A DNA stretch of 46,616 nt from Caldifarciminota bacterium (GTDB lineage Bacteria; Hydrothermota; Tepidihabitantia; SM23-42): NCBI GenBank assembly GCA_020353055.1, contig CP070686.1:48188-94803 (forward strand). Direction: 5' to 3'. The notes below the pieces were generated by a model, which worked only from the letters and a program-made list of their open reading frames with translations, was not told the DNA's origin and did not search any database. Positions 25,473 through 33,757 of this stretch are shown here, piece by piece (within the stretch, counting starts at the first letter, position 1; each line of letters begins with the position of its first letter). The translations under genes were made by a program, and so were the position numbers.

Positions 25473-26248
25473 ACGTAATCCCTCAGAGAAAGCGAAAGTT
25501 GTCTGGCAAACTGCACATTCAATTGGTGTGACGTGTTCACACCAATTATCTTTCCACTGAAGGGTCTTCTCAATACATACAAATCACCAAGTAAGTCTAA
25601 CAACTTGTGTCTCACCGGCTCATCAGGAAAACGTAAGGGGGTCGCTGAATACATTCTGCCTTCCGTTATTCCGATGCCGTAGGGCGGCAATCGCTGGAGA
25701 CGAGGATCATTTTCATCCGTGAAAACAAATGTACGTGCCGGAGCGATCTCGCTTCTGTATGTTCCCACGTCCGTTTTGAGGATTATCCTCTGGGTACCGA
25801 TATGAGGATGGATCAATGACATCTCGACGATCAAGTCATCGGTATCCATTGGCAAGTATGTAATATGACTATTGCCCTCCGCGACTTCGATACGCTCAGC
25901 CGACCGCACACGCGGCACATGGCCGTTTTCGAATCCATCCAGAGCATTCACGAACTTCTGGCTCGACCCGTCGAAAAAGGGTATTTCCTCACCGTACACA
26001 TCGATACGAACATCATAGATACGCATTCCAAAAAGCGCTGAGAAGAGATGCTCGACCACATGCAAGTACGTTCGATCCCCGATTGTAACAGAATGGTTCC
26101 TGACAAAGATATTATCGATGCCGTAAGAAATATTGACCGGCGTGGCAGAATTATGATGAACATACAAACCGAACTGTTCGCCGGCCGTAACCTCTACAAT
26201 ACTCTTCCCTCCACCTAAACAGCGGCCTTCTAATTTAGCTTTGTTCAT
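25469..26248 (-). CDS. lpxC: UDP-3-O-acyl-N-acetylglucosamine deacetylase
   Basis: The committed, zinc-dependent step of lipid A synthesis. The 259-aa protein is shorter than E. coli LpxC (305) but has HVVEH (63-67, with catalytic Glu66 and ligand His67), EIPFFDGSS, RHKLLDLLGDL (ligands His214 and Asp218) and SHQLN (His241, general acid). It is not fused to FabZ. It overlaps lpxD by 14 nt. Confidence 0.95.
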   Translation of the reverse strand: MNKAKLEGRCLGGGKSIVEVTAGEQFGLYVHHNSATPVNISYGIDNIFVRNHSVTIGDRTYLHVVEHLFSALFGMRIYDVRIDVYGEEIPFFDGSSQKFVNALDGFENGHVPRVRSAERIEVAEGNSHITYLPMDTDDLIVEMSLIHPHIGTQRIILKTDVGTYRSEIAPARTFVFTDENDPRLQRLPPYGIGITEGRMYSATPLRFPDEPVRHKLLDLLGDLYVLRRPFSGKIIGVNTSHQLNVQFARQLSLSLRDYV

Positions 26249-27182
26249 TCTTTTTTTCTCCGTACAAACGCGCGAGGGCCTTCAGCACCGCGCTGTGCTC
26301 GCGTGCGGGCGTACCTGAGTATTTCGCTCCCTTCCTCAGTGATTTAAATACCCCGCTCTTCGCGTATACAATTACGTCATCGGCGATCTCTACATGGTCG
26401 CTGATCCCGACCTGTCCACATAGAATAACGTTATTGCCGATCTTTGAAGAACCAGCAATACCCGATTGACCCATGATTATGCAATTTCTGCCAATCCTGA
26501 CATTGTGCGCGATATGCACCTGATTATCTATTTTCGTACCTTCTCCAACCACCGTATTACCTATCGTTCCACGGTCGATGGTCGTTCCACTCCCAATTTC
26601 CACAAAATCACCAATAATGACACCGCCGATGTGTCTCATTCTTTCATATTTTTCTCTCTTAATGTAACCAAATCCCTCTTTGCCAATTACCGTATTCGAT
26701 TCAACTACGACGAAATCTCCAATCTGTGTGTGCCTGTATATGGTCGCATTCGGGTGTATTCTGCAATTAGCACCGACTACTACGCCTTCGTCAATATAGC
26801 ATTGTGCTCCGATATAGGTCCCTGAACCGATCCGCACATTCTTCCTGATGACTGTAAAGGGCTCAATTGTACAGGATTCTGATATCTCTGCTCCGGCTTC
26901 GACAACCGAACGTGTCGATATCCCGAATTCTGTCTCTGCCTTAGCCAACGCTTTCAACAAAACGAACATGGCTTCTTTTACGTCTTTCACAACAATACCG
27001 CTTTTCCCCAGGATCTCTTCCCTGCTGACCACTGTTCCTGCATTTGTTTTATAGAGAGGGTCAAACAGGAATGTCATATCTGATTCCAAAGCTTCCTCTG
27101 GCGGCAATACGTTTCGCACCACGAATTCACTGTTGCCATAAACCCTACCGCCAATAATACTACCAATATCCGATAATCTCAC
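26235..27182 (-). CDS. lpxD: UDP-3-O-acylglucosamine N-acyltransferase
   Basis: The third step of lipid A synthesis. The 315-aa protein has an N-terminal uridine-binding domain (RLSDIGSIIGGRVYG, PPEEALESDMTFL), a left-handed beta-helix of hexapeptide repeats and a C-terminal helix. The catalytic region reads RHIGGVIIGDFVEIGSGTTI and KIDNQVHIAHNV. The open frame extends to a TTG at 27188, which would lie inside the -10 region. The GTG at 27182 is chosen since it sits 5 nt after a TACGAT box and no Shine-Dalgarno exists. Confidence 0.94.
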   Translation of the reverse strand: MRLSDIGSIIGGRVYGNSEFVVRNVLPPEEALESDMTFLFDPLYKTNAGTVVSREEILGKSGIVVKDVKEAMFVLLKALAKAETEFGISTRSVVEAGAEISESCTIEPFTVIRKNVRIGSGTYIGAQCYIDEGVVVGANCRIHPNATIYRHTQIGDFVVVESNTVIGKEGFGYIKREKYERMRHIGGVIIGDFVEIGSGTTIDRGTIGNTVVGEGTKIDNQVHIAHNVRIGRNCIIMGQSGIAGSSKIGNNVILCGQVGISDHVEIADDVIVYAKSGVFKSLRKGAKYSGTPAREHSAVLKALARLYGEKKNEQS

Positions 27183-27187
27183 GACCA

Positions 27188-27216
27188 ATCGTATACGGAT
27201 TACCTACGACTGTCAA
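27188..27216 (-). promoter_or_regulatory. Promoter of lpxD-lpxC-peptidase operon (leaderless type)
   Basis: Minus strand: TTGACA (27216-27211), 17-bp spacer, TACGAT (27193-27188), 5 nt, GTG. An alternative -10, TATACG with a 15-bp spacer, overlaps it. Confidence 0.68.
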
Positions 27217-27337
27217 GCGGCACCTGAAGACGATATCTGACGATCACCTCCCCTTTACCAACACCTGAGAAATAGAGAGGATTGATACAACAGAAGTAGA
27301 GAAGACAGGAGGATAAGAAGTTCAATACAACAGAGAG

Positions 27338-27376
27338 CGATATTAACGAAATCAACGCAATTAACGGCCATAACGT
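27338..27376. repeat. AACG-type intergenic repeat block
   Basis: The sequence contains ATATTAACGAAATCAACGC, AATTAACGG and CATAACG, which are units of the family seen at 2825 and 14768. It lies between the divergent lpxD and Mth938-like promoters. Confidence 0.7.
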
Positions 27377-27391
27377 CTTTTGTCCGGCATC

Positions 27392-27419
27392 TTGACACTT
27401 ATCAGATTATCCGTAAGAT
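27392..27419 (+). promoter_or_regulatory. Promoter of the Mth938-like gene (leaderless type)
   Basis: TTGACA (27392-27397), 16-bp spacer, TAAGAT (27414-27419), 6 nt, then GTG at 27426. Confidence 0.75.
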
Positions 27420-27425
27420 AGATAT

Positions 27426-27764
27426 GTGATTGAAGCGTACAAATTTGGAGAAATTAGAGTGCGCGGTAAGATTTATCAGAGCGACCTAATAATCTACCCC
27501 GATCATGTTGACTCAACCTGGTGGAGAAAACAAGGACACGCGCTGGACATTGACGATATCAGAGAGGTCATCGAAGCAAAACCCGAGGTCATTATCTTCG
27601 GAACAGGGCAACCTGGCCTTATGCAGGTGTCCGACAAGACAATCGCCAAAATAAATGAAATGAACATCGAAACGATAATCGTGCCCACCGAGAATGCATG
27701 CCAGGAGTACAATAGAATCTCAGCGCAGAAGAAAGTCATTGCCTGCCTGCATCTCACATGTTGA
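27426..27764 (+). CDS. Mth938-like domain protein
   Basis: A 112-aa protein of the Mth938/NDUFAF3 fold (FGEIRVRGKIYQSDLIIYPD, WWRKQGHALDIDDI, PEVIIFGTGQPGLMQVSD, TENACQEYNRI). Eukaryotic members assist respiratory complex I assembly; the bacterial function is unknown. The GTG start follows the -10 box by 6 nt without a Shine-Dalgarno. The end overlaps the next gene by 7 nt. Confidence 0.87.
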   Translation: MIEAYKFGEIRVRGKIYQSDLIIYPDHVDSTWWRKQGHALDIDDIREVIEAKPEVIIFGTGQPGLMQVSDKTIAKINEMNIETIIVPTENACQEYNRISAQKKVIACLHLTC

Positions 27765-29203
27765 AGAAATATTTTGTCACAATTATCATCATAGGAGTAC
27801 TTTTTATGGCACAGAATTGTGAAGGTATAGAATACCGCACATCACCGCATGCCGGAACCTGGTATCCTGGCAATGAAGGGCAGTTGAGGGAAATCATAGA
27901 TGGGTTCCTGAAAAACGCCAGGGCTAAGGTGCACGGTGAAATATTCGGATTGGTTGCACCCCATGCAGGATATGTATATTCCGGACCCGTAGCGGCATTC
28001 GCTTACAAAACTGTGGAAGGAATGGAATTCGATGATGTCATCGTCATCGGTCCCAGCCATCGCCACGGCTTTTACGGTGCCTCGGTAGACACCTTGGGAG
28101 GACGACAAACACCGCTGGGAAAAATCGAATATGACGTGGAACTGGCAAAGAAGATCATCGCAGCAGACAAGAACATCGGTTATGAACCAGCCGCCCATGC
28201 TGCTGAGCACTCGGTAGAAATACAAATGCCCTTCATACAATACACCATCAAGAGTTTTAAGGCGGTCGAAATCATCATGGGCACACAGGATTACAAAACT
28301 TGTGAAATCTTGAGCCAGGCGATCGTGAATTCAACAAAGGGAAGAAGCGTCTTAATAGTTGCGAGTTCTGACCTCTCTCACTACCACTCTCAGAAAGACG
28401 CGGAAAATCTGGACAACATGGTTGTCGAAGCGATGGCCAAGTTCGATCCCGAACTACTGCACAATAGACTCAAGACTGACAGCTGCGAGGCTTGTGGGGG
28501 TGGTCCCATGATCACGGCAATGCTCATCTCCAGGCAATTGGGTGCCGACAAATCAAAACCGCTCTATTACGCCACAAGTGGCGACATCACAGGTGACCGC
28601 ACACAGGTAGTGGGTTACATGGCAGCGGCATTCTACAAGGAACAGGAAATGAAAGTCGGGGTTGACCTGGGTTTCAGCAAAAAGGAAAAAGAGAAACTAA
28701 AAACAATTGCGCGCGAAACGATTGAAGCAGCAGTTCACGGCAAAAAACTTCCGCAACCGACCGGTATTACCAAAAAACTCAAAGAACCTTATGGAATATT
28801 CGTCACCATAAACAAACAGGGCAATCTGCGCGGCTGTATAGGTCGTATCATCGGTGATCAGCCACTCTATTTGACATGCCAGCAGATGGCACGCGCTGCC
28901 GCACTCGAAGATCCCCGGTTTCCCCCGGTAGCCGAGAAGGAGTTGAGCAGCCTGCAAATAGAAATATCCATACTGACACCAATGAAGAGAATATCGAACA
29001 AAGACGAAATCGTCGTTGGTCGTGACGGGCTTTATATCAGGAAAGGTATGTATAGTGGTTTGCTATTACCACAAGTTGCCGCAGAATATGGATGGACGGT
29101 CGATGAGTTCCTTACTCAAACGTGCTACAAAGCGGGACTTTCCACAGACGTACTCAATTCAAAGGATACTGAAATATACCGGTTTTCGGCAGAAGTCTTT
29201 TGA
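27758..29203 (+). CDS. MEMO1/AMMECR1 fusion (AmmeMemoRadiSam proteins B and A)
   Basis: A 481-aa fusion. Residues about 25-290 are a MEMO domain with the conserved His/Asp sites (VAPHAGYVYSGP, IGPSHRHG, AAEHSVEIQMPF, ASSDLSHYH). Residues about 305-480 are AMMECR1 (YGIFVTINKQGNLRGCIGR, RAAALEDPRFPP). The partner radical SAM gene is not in this window. The start is ambiguous. From 27758 the protein begins with a signal-like MLKKYFVTIIIIGVLF. From the ATG at 27806 (AGGAG at 8-nt spacing) it would be cytosolic and 465 aa long. The longer form overlaps the upstream gene. Confidence 0.92.
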   Translation: MLKKYFVTIIIIGVLFMAQNCEGIEYRTSPHAGTWYPGNEGQLREIIDGFLKNARAKVHGEIFGLVAPHAGYVYSGPVAAFAYKTVEGMEFDDVIVIGPSHRHGFYGASVDTLGGRQTPLGKIEYDVELAKKIIAADKNIGYEPAAHAAEHSVEIQMPFIQYTIKSFKAVEIIMGTQDYKTCEILSQAIVNSTKGRSVLIVASSDLSHYHSQKDAENLDNMVVEAMAKFDPELLHNRLKTDSCEACGGGPMITAMLISRQLGADKSKPLYYATSGDITGDRTQVVGYMAAAFYKEQEMKVGVDLGFSKKEKEKLKTIARETIEAAVHGKKLPQPTGITKKLKEPYGIFVTINKQGNLRGCIGRIIGDQPLYLTCQQMARAAALEDPRFPPVAEKELSSLQIEISILTPMKRISNKDEIVVGRDGLYIRKGMYSGLLLPQVAAEYGWTVDEFLTQTCYKAGLSTDVLNSKDTEIYRFSAEVF

Positions 29204-29275
29204 CACCGAACATACTGAAAAGATGTACTGAAACTGAAGGAACCGTTGTATTTTCGATACTGAGTTAGGGAATAT

Positions 29276-29953
29276 ATGAAAAAAGAAAAAATCTATATCG
29301 AACCCTTCGCCGACATGGGCTATGCAAAGATCGATCTGCATCGTGCAAAGAGAAAGGGTTTTCCCGAAGTGGTCTTCTGTCAGGGTAAAACAAAAAAACA
29401 GATACTGGCAATAGCCGCTAAGATATGCAAGGCAAATGACGTGGTCATGCTCACGAGAGTCAACACCGAGGTCGGCAGAGCACTAAGAAAAAAGTTCCCC
29501 AAGGGTAGATACAGCGCAGAGGCGCGGATTTTCTATACGGGGAGGTTGCGTAAGAAGACCGGCCTGATATCGATCCTGACCGGCGGCACCGCAGACATCC
29601 CGGTTGCCGAGGAAGCGGCTATAACCGCCGAGGTCATGGGCAGTAAGGTTCAACGGATCTATGATGTCGGCGTGGCTGGTGTGCACCGGCTGCTGGCATT
29701 CCGTGAAATCATCGAAAAATCCAGAGTTCTCATCGTTGTCGCGGGAATGGATGGCGTCCTGCCGTCGGTGGCTGGCGGATTATTCTCAAAACCAATCATA
29801 GCAGTGCCGACCAGTGTCGGATACGGCCTGAATCTTCAGGGCATAACGCCCTTGCTCACAATGCTCAATTCGTGCGCACCAGGTATTGCAGTAGTGAACG
29901 TCGATAACGGATTTGGTGCAGGCTATATCGCCTCAACGATTAATCAGTTATGA
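29276..29953 (+). CDS. larB: Nickel pincer cofactor biosynthesis protein LarB
   Basis: A 225-aa enzyme related to PurE that carboxylates nicotinic acid adenine dinucleotide in synthesis of the nickel pincer nucleotide of lactate racemase. Motifs are ILTGGTADIPVAEEAAITAE, DVGVAGVHRL, VAGMDGVLPSVAGGL and AVPTSVGYG. It overlaps larC by 4 nt (ATGA). LarE and LarA are not in the window. Confidence 0.94.
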   Translation: MKKEKIYIEPFADMGYAKIDLHRAKRKGFPEVVFCQGKTKKQILAIAAKICKANDVVMLTRVNTEVGRALRKKFPKGRYSAEARIFYTGRLRKKTGLISILTGGTADIPVAEEAAITAEVMGSKVQRIYDVGVAGVHRLLAFREIIEKSRVLIVVAGMDGVLPSVAGGLFSKPIIAVPTSVGYGLNLQGITPLLTMLNSCAPGIAVVNVDNGFGAGYIASTINQL

Positions 29954-31104
29954 AGGTACTGTACTTCGATCCAATTACCGGTCTGAGCGGTGACATGATG
30001 CTGGCTGCTTTAATAGACCTGGGTGTCAGTAGAGATAATCTGAAAAAGGCCCTGAACTTCATCCCTGGAGCAGAAATGAAAGTTGGCCGCGTCAACCGGC
30101 AGGGCGTGAGCGCGCGGACGGTGAGATTTGTCACCAGAAGCAAAATACGAGAAAAGCAATTCATCCCCCTCATCAGAAAAAGCAAATTGCCAGCGCGTAT
30201 TAAATCGCAAGCAATTGAAATCGTCGATAAGATCTTCGCGGTGGAGAAAAAAGTGCATCATACTAAGCATCTGCACCTACACGAAATGGCCGATGCCGAT
30301 ACACTACTCGACATCGTCGGCGTGCTTGCGGCAATCGAATCCCTCAACGTAGAGAAGATATTCTCAAAACCCATAACGGCCGGCTCCGGATTCATAAAAA
30401 CTATCGAAGGCAACATGCCCGCCTTTAATTTCGCAACTGCCGAGCTGCTGAAGAATTTTCCGGTCCGTTTCCTGCCCATTGCCGCCGAACTCACAACGCC
30501 AACCGGAGCCGCCATTATCAGCAGCATTGCCACTGGAAGCGATGATCTGTCCATTTCGAAACTCCTGCGCGTAGGTCTCGGCGCGGGTTCTATGGATATC
30601 GAGGGCTACCCAAACCTGCTGCGTGTCTTTCTCGCTGAATCACACCAACATTTAACAGATGAATGTACCGTCATTCAGACCAACATCGACGACATGAATC
30701 CCCAGGACTACGAGATGTTGTTCGATAAACTCTATGCAAACGGAGCATTGGATGTTTCTCTCAGCCCGACTATAATGAAACGCTCGAGACCTGGCATACT
30801 TCTAACCGTACTATGCCAGGCGAACATTAACAATATTGTTGACACCCTCTTTGCATACACAACCTCAATAGGTTTTCGAGTGAGCAACACAAGGAGAATC
30901 AAGTTTCGTCGTCAGATTGTCAAAGTCAAATCGCCGTATGGAACAGTCGGCGTTAAAATGATTGAGTATGGAGGCAAGAAACGATATTCTCTTGAATACC
31001 GTGACCTCTTGCGAATTGCCGAAAAACGAAAGCAGTCAACCAATGAAGTCAGAAACGAATTAATGCGGCTCTTGAACGACAAACTCATAAAACATGAACG
31101 GTGA
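29950..31104 (+). CDS. larC: Nickel pincer cofactor biosynthesis protein LarC (nickel insertion)
   Basis: A 384-aa CTP-dependent nickel-insertion enzyme. It opens with the family start YFDPITGLSGDMMLAALIDLG, has HLHEMADADTLLDIVG and later QTNIDDMNPQDYEMLFDKLY. In Lactobacillus plantarum LarC is made by a programmed frameshift; here it is a single uninterrupted frame. It is coupled to larB by ATGA. Confidence 0.94.
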   Translation: MKVLYFDPITGLSGDMMLAALIDLGVSRDNLKKALNFIPGAEMKVGRVNRQGVSARTVRFVTRSKIREKQFIPLIRKSKLPARIKSQAIEIVDKIFAVEKKVHHTKHLHLHEMADADTLLDIVGVLAAIESLNVEKIFSKPITAGSGFIKTIEGNMPAFNFATAELLKNFPVRFLPIAAELTTPTGAAIISSIATGSDDLSISKLLRVGLGAGSMDIEGYPNLLRVFLAESHQHLTDECTVIQTNIDDMNPQDYEMLFDKLYANGALDVSLSPTIMKRSRPGILLTVLCQANINNIVDTLFAYTTSIGFRVSNTRRIKFRRQIVKVKSPYGTVGVKMIEYGGKKRYSLEYRDLLRIAEKRKQSTNEVRNELMRLLNDKLIKHER

Positions 31105-31166
31105 GATTATGCTCGGTACATCAAATCGGACCCGCGCAATGCCCGCAGCATACGCCCATTCCAAAC

Positions 31167-31808
31167 ATGCCAAGGACTAAGATTAAAGAAACGAAAGCAA
31201 AACGCACAAAGAAACCCGGAAAGATAGACCAATCCGATGGGGTAAACTCATTCGCCGAAAAATTGTCTAAATATCGGCAACTGAATGATAGCGAGCTTGT
31301 TCAGCTGGTAAAGAGTGGCGAGGCAGAGCCGTTTGATGAGCTCGTTAGACGACATAGCATCAAGATACATGATCTTTGTTATAAGATATTACGTAATTAC
31401 GACGATGCTCGGGATATGGCACAAGAGACGTTTATTAAGGCCTATCGAAAGATAAAGAAATTTGACGGCCGCTCCAAATTCTCGACGTGGCTTTATCGGA
31501 TCGCCGTCAATAACTGCTTGAACTATCTGAAGAAACAACGGCCGACCGAGGAGATATACGAAGAAATGATGAGCGGCGGGAAAGACGATCCGGTGGAACG
31601 GTATCGAAGCAAGAAGCTGAGAGAAATGATCTACAGTGCAGTGGAAAAATTACCGACGGTGCAGAGAGCCGTGTTTACACTTCGGACTCTTGAGGATATG
31701 TCCTACCAGGAAGTAAGTGAAATATTGAAGAAACCGATCAGTACAGTTAAAGTCAACCATCATCTCGCCGTCAAGAATCTGAGGAATTACATGAAGGCAG
31801 TGTTATGA
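31167..31808 (+). CDS. RNA polymerase ECF sigma factor
   Basis: A 213-aa sigma-70 family member with only regions 2 and 4. Region 2 includes FDELVRRHSIKIHDLCYKIL and DMAQETFIKAYRKIKKF. Region 4 includes LPTVQRAVFTLRTLEDMSYQ and STVKVNHHLAVKNL. A Lys-rich N-terminal tail (MPRTKIKETKAKRTKKPGK) precedes region 2. An upstream GTG at 31101, overlapping the larC stop, would add 22 residues unlike a sigma N-terminus; the ATG at 31167 is preferred, but no Shine-Dalgarno supports either start. The next gene is its likely anti-sigma, joined by ATGA. Confidence 0.92.
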   Translation: MPRTKIKETKAKRTKKPGKIDQSDGVNSFAEKLSKYRQLNDSELVQLVKSGEAEPFDELVRRHSIKIHDLCYKILRNYDDARDMAQETFIKAYRKIKKFDGRSKFSTWLYRIAVNNCLNYLKKQRPTEEIYEEMMSGGKDDPVERYRSKKLREMIYSAVEKLPTVQRAVFTLRTLEDMSYQEVSEILKKPISTVKVNHHLAVKNLRNYMKAVL

Positions 31809-32272
31809 AGTGTTTAGACGTGCAGGAGAACATCATATATCTACTCTGCGGAGAGATATCTCCAGAGGACCGCATGGCTGTCCTCGAGCATATACGGAAC
31901 TGTCCTATGTGCCGACAGGAATATCAGATGCTGGATGAATGCCTTCAACTTTGCACACCAGCCGAAACCGAAACTTGCGAGTGTCAGTTCCAGAAAACCT
32001 ACTGGGAAGAATTTGTTTTTTCGATACATGAAAAGATCTCCCACGAGAAGTTTGAGAAAAGGTTTCCTTTCCGTATTGTTATTCCCGTAGTTGCCTCAGC
32101 AGTTGTAGCATTCGGCATCGGTTACTTCCTATTCATAAGACCCGAGCCCGAAATAACCGCGCAGGAGCAAATTCCTCAATATCAGGGCGGTCAATATGAA
32201 GAGGTCTATGAATTGACCCCTGAACAGCAAGAGGAATTCATAAAGATTATCAATCAACGCTACGGCCAATAG
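31805..32272 (+). CDS. Zinc-finger anti-sigma factor
   Basis: A 155-aa membrane protein. The N-terminal zinc-binding anti-sigma motif is HIRNCPMC (His29, Cys33, Cys36). A transmembrane helix spans about 91-111 (IVIPVVASAVVAFGIGYFLF). A Gln/Glu-rich exterior tail ends in TPEQQEEFIKIINQRYGQ. The protein is expected to hold the upstream sigma at the membrane until a signal arrives. Its last codons and stop form the left arm of a strong hairpin. Confidence 0.9.
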   Translation: MKCLDVQENIIYLLCGEISPEDRMAVLEHIRNCPMCRQEYQMLDECLQLCTPAETETCECQFQKTYWEEFVFSIHEKISHEKFEKRFPFRIVIPVVASAVVAFGIGYFLFIRPEPEITAQEQIPQYQGGQYEEVYELTPEQQEEFIKIINQRYGQ

Positions 32273-32280
32273 GCCGTAGC
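32259..32280. other. Perfect hairpin at the end of the anti-sigma gene
   Basis: GCTACGGCC (32259-32267), AATA loop, GGCCGTAGC (32272-32280): a 9-bp GC-rich stem overlapping the stop codon and abutting the next -35 box. Without a U-run it may act as an mRNA 3'-end stabiliser or a weak terminator. Confidence 0.75.
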
Positions 32281-32308
32281 TTGACAGCATTGCACAATCA
32301 GCTATAAT
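32281..32308 (+). promoter_or_regulatory. Promoter of the beta-CASP nuclease gene (leaderless type)
   Basis: TTGACA (32281-32286), 16-bp spacer, TATAAT (32303-32308), 5 nt, then GTG at 32314. Both boxes match the consensus perfectly. Confidence 0.9.
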
Positions 32309-32313
32309 CATAC

Positions 32314-33690
32314 GTGGATGTAACATTTGTTGGTGCGGCGCGAACCGTAACCGGATCACTCCATCTTTTTGAATACAAGAAACAAAAATTCCTGCTCGAA
32401 TGTGGTGTGTTTCAGGGACATCGCGAAGAAGCAGAACGTATCAATAGCACCTTCCCTTTCAAACCAAAGGATATCAAGGCAGTAATACTCTCGCACGCAC
32501 ATATCGATCATTCAGGTAATTTACCCAATCTTGCTCGACGCGGTTTCACCGGACCTGTGTTCTGTACGAGCGCCACCAAAGATATCGCATCGCTACTTCT
32601 GCTAGATTCTGCGAAAATACAAGAGTACGATTTCAAATACCTGAACAAGAAACGCGCGGAGAAGGGACTGTTGCCGAAGGAACCGCTTTACACGATAGCC
32701 GACGCCGAGAATACAATAAAGCAATTCCGGGAAGTCGATTACGAGAGCTCGTTCGAACCTGTTCCCGGAGTACAGGTTACTCTGTACGACGCCGGACATA
32801 TTCTTGGGTCTTCGGTGGTCCTGATCGAATCCGAAGGCAAGCGAACTCTCTTTAGCGGTGACCTCGGGCGCAAAGACATGCCGATAATAAAAGATCCGGT
32901 AAACGTTGACGCGGTTGACTACATGATACTGGAATCCACGTACGGCGGACGGAAACATGAATCGTTCGACACGATGAAGGAGGAATTGAAGGGCATCATT
33001 GAAAAGGGAAAGAAAAAAAGAAGCAAGATTGTTATCCCCGCATTTGCCGTGGAGCGTACGCAGTTATTGGTGACCATCCTGAGAAACTTGTATGATGAAG
33101 GATGCCTGAAGGATGTTCCGGTGTATGTCGACAGCCCGCTCGCTTCGAACGTAACCGAGGTCTTCCGCCGACATCCGGAGTGTTTCGATGCCGAAACCAC
33201 CAGGATCTTTGAGGAAGAAGATCCATTCAACTTTCCGAATCTTCACTACGTCGCGGATGCGGAAGAGTCAAAATCGCTCAATGATAAAACCGGACCTATG
33301 ATCATCATGTCCGCATCCGGCATGTGCGAAGGCGGACGTGTGACACATCACCTGATCCACACCATCGGTAACGAAGAAAATATGATAGTGATGACGGGAT
33401 ACCAAGCCCGCGGCACCTTGGGCAGAAAGATCCTCGAGCGTGCACCAAGGGTGACGATTTTCCATGATGAGTTTGATGTCCGCGCGAAGACCTATTTCAT
33501 GGGCGGTCTCTCGGCGCATGCCGATGGCGAGGATCTATTAGAGTACGTAAAGGTCGCAGTAGACAGCCGGCTGAGAAAAGTATTCCTCGTACATGGTGAG
33601 ATCGAAGAATCCCAGGCCTTACAGCAAAAGATCACCGCACTGGGACCACAGGCAGATATACCACAAAGTCTGACCACAGTAAGCATCTAA
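32314..33690 (+). CDS. MBL-fold/beta-CASP ribonuclease (CPSF73/YSH1-like)
   Basis: A 458-aa enzyme of the metallo-beta-lactamase superfamily with inserted beta-CASP and C-terminal RMMBL domains. FVGAARTVTGS is the usual start. The metal site is HAHIDHSGNLP (61-71). Then come DAGHILGSS, FSGDLGRKDMPI, IPAFAVERTQ, VDSPLASNVTEVF, MSASGMCEGGRVTHHL and GLSAHADGEDLLEY. Proteins of this type cleave RNA. The GTG start is set by the promoter. Confidence 0.94.
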   Translation: MDVTFVGAARTVTGSLHLFEYKKQKFLLECGVFQGHREEAERINSTFPFKPKDIKAVILSHAHIDHSGNLPNLARRGFTGPVFCTSATKDIASLLLLDSAKIQEYDFKYLNKKRAEKGLLPKEPLYTIADAENTIKQFREVDYESSFEPVPGVQVTLYDAGHILGSSVVLIESEGKRTLFSGDLGRKDMPIIKDPVNVDAVDYMILESTYGGRKHESFDTMKEELKGIIEKGKKKRSKIVIPAFAVERTQLLVTILRNLYDEGCLKDVPVYVDSPLASNVTEVFRRHPECFDAETTRIFEEEDPFNFPNLHYVADAEESKSLNDKTGPMIIMSASGMCEGGRVTHHLIHTIGNEENMIVMTGYQARGTLGRKILERAPRVTIFHDEFDVRAKTYFMGGLSAHADGEDLLEYVKVAVDSRLRKVFLVHGEIEESQALQQKITALGPQADIPQSLTTVSI

Positions 33691-33724
33691 GCTTTCCACC
33701 ACCCATACCTGAACTCAGCAAAAC

Positions 33725-33752
33725 TTGACGCTTATCTATAACAGGTTATAAT
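33725..33752 (+). promoter_or_regulatory. Promoter of the DUF2520 gene (leaderless type)
   Basis: TTGACG (33725-33730), 16-bp spacer, TATAAT (33747-33752), 5 nt, then GTG at 33758. Confidence 0.85.
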
Positions 33753-33757
33753 AAGCA

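Noticed and set aside
29200-29229. Promoter before larB
   Set aside because: A TTGACA occurs at the MEMO stop codon, but no TATAAT-like box lies at 15-18 bp.
29950-31104. Programmed frameshift in larC
   Set aside because: The gene is a single intact frame of 384 codons; no slippery split is needed.
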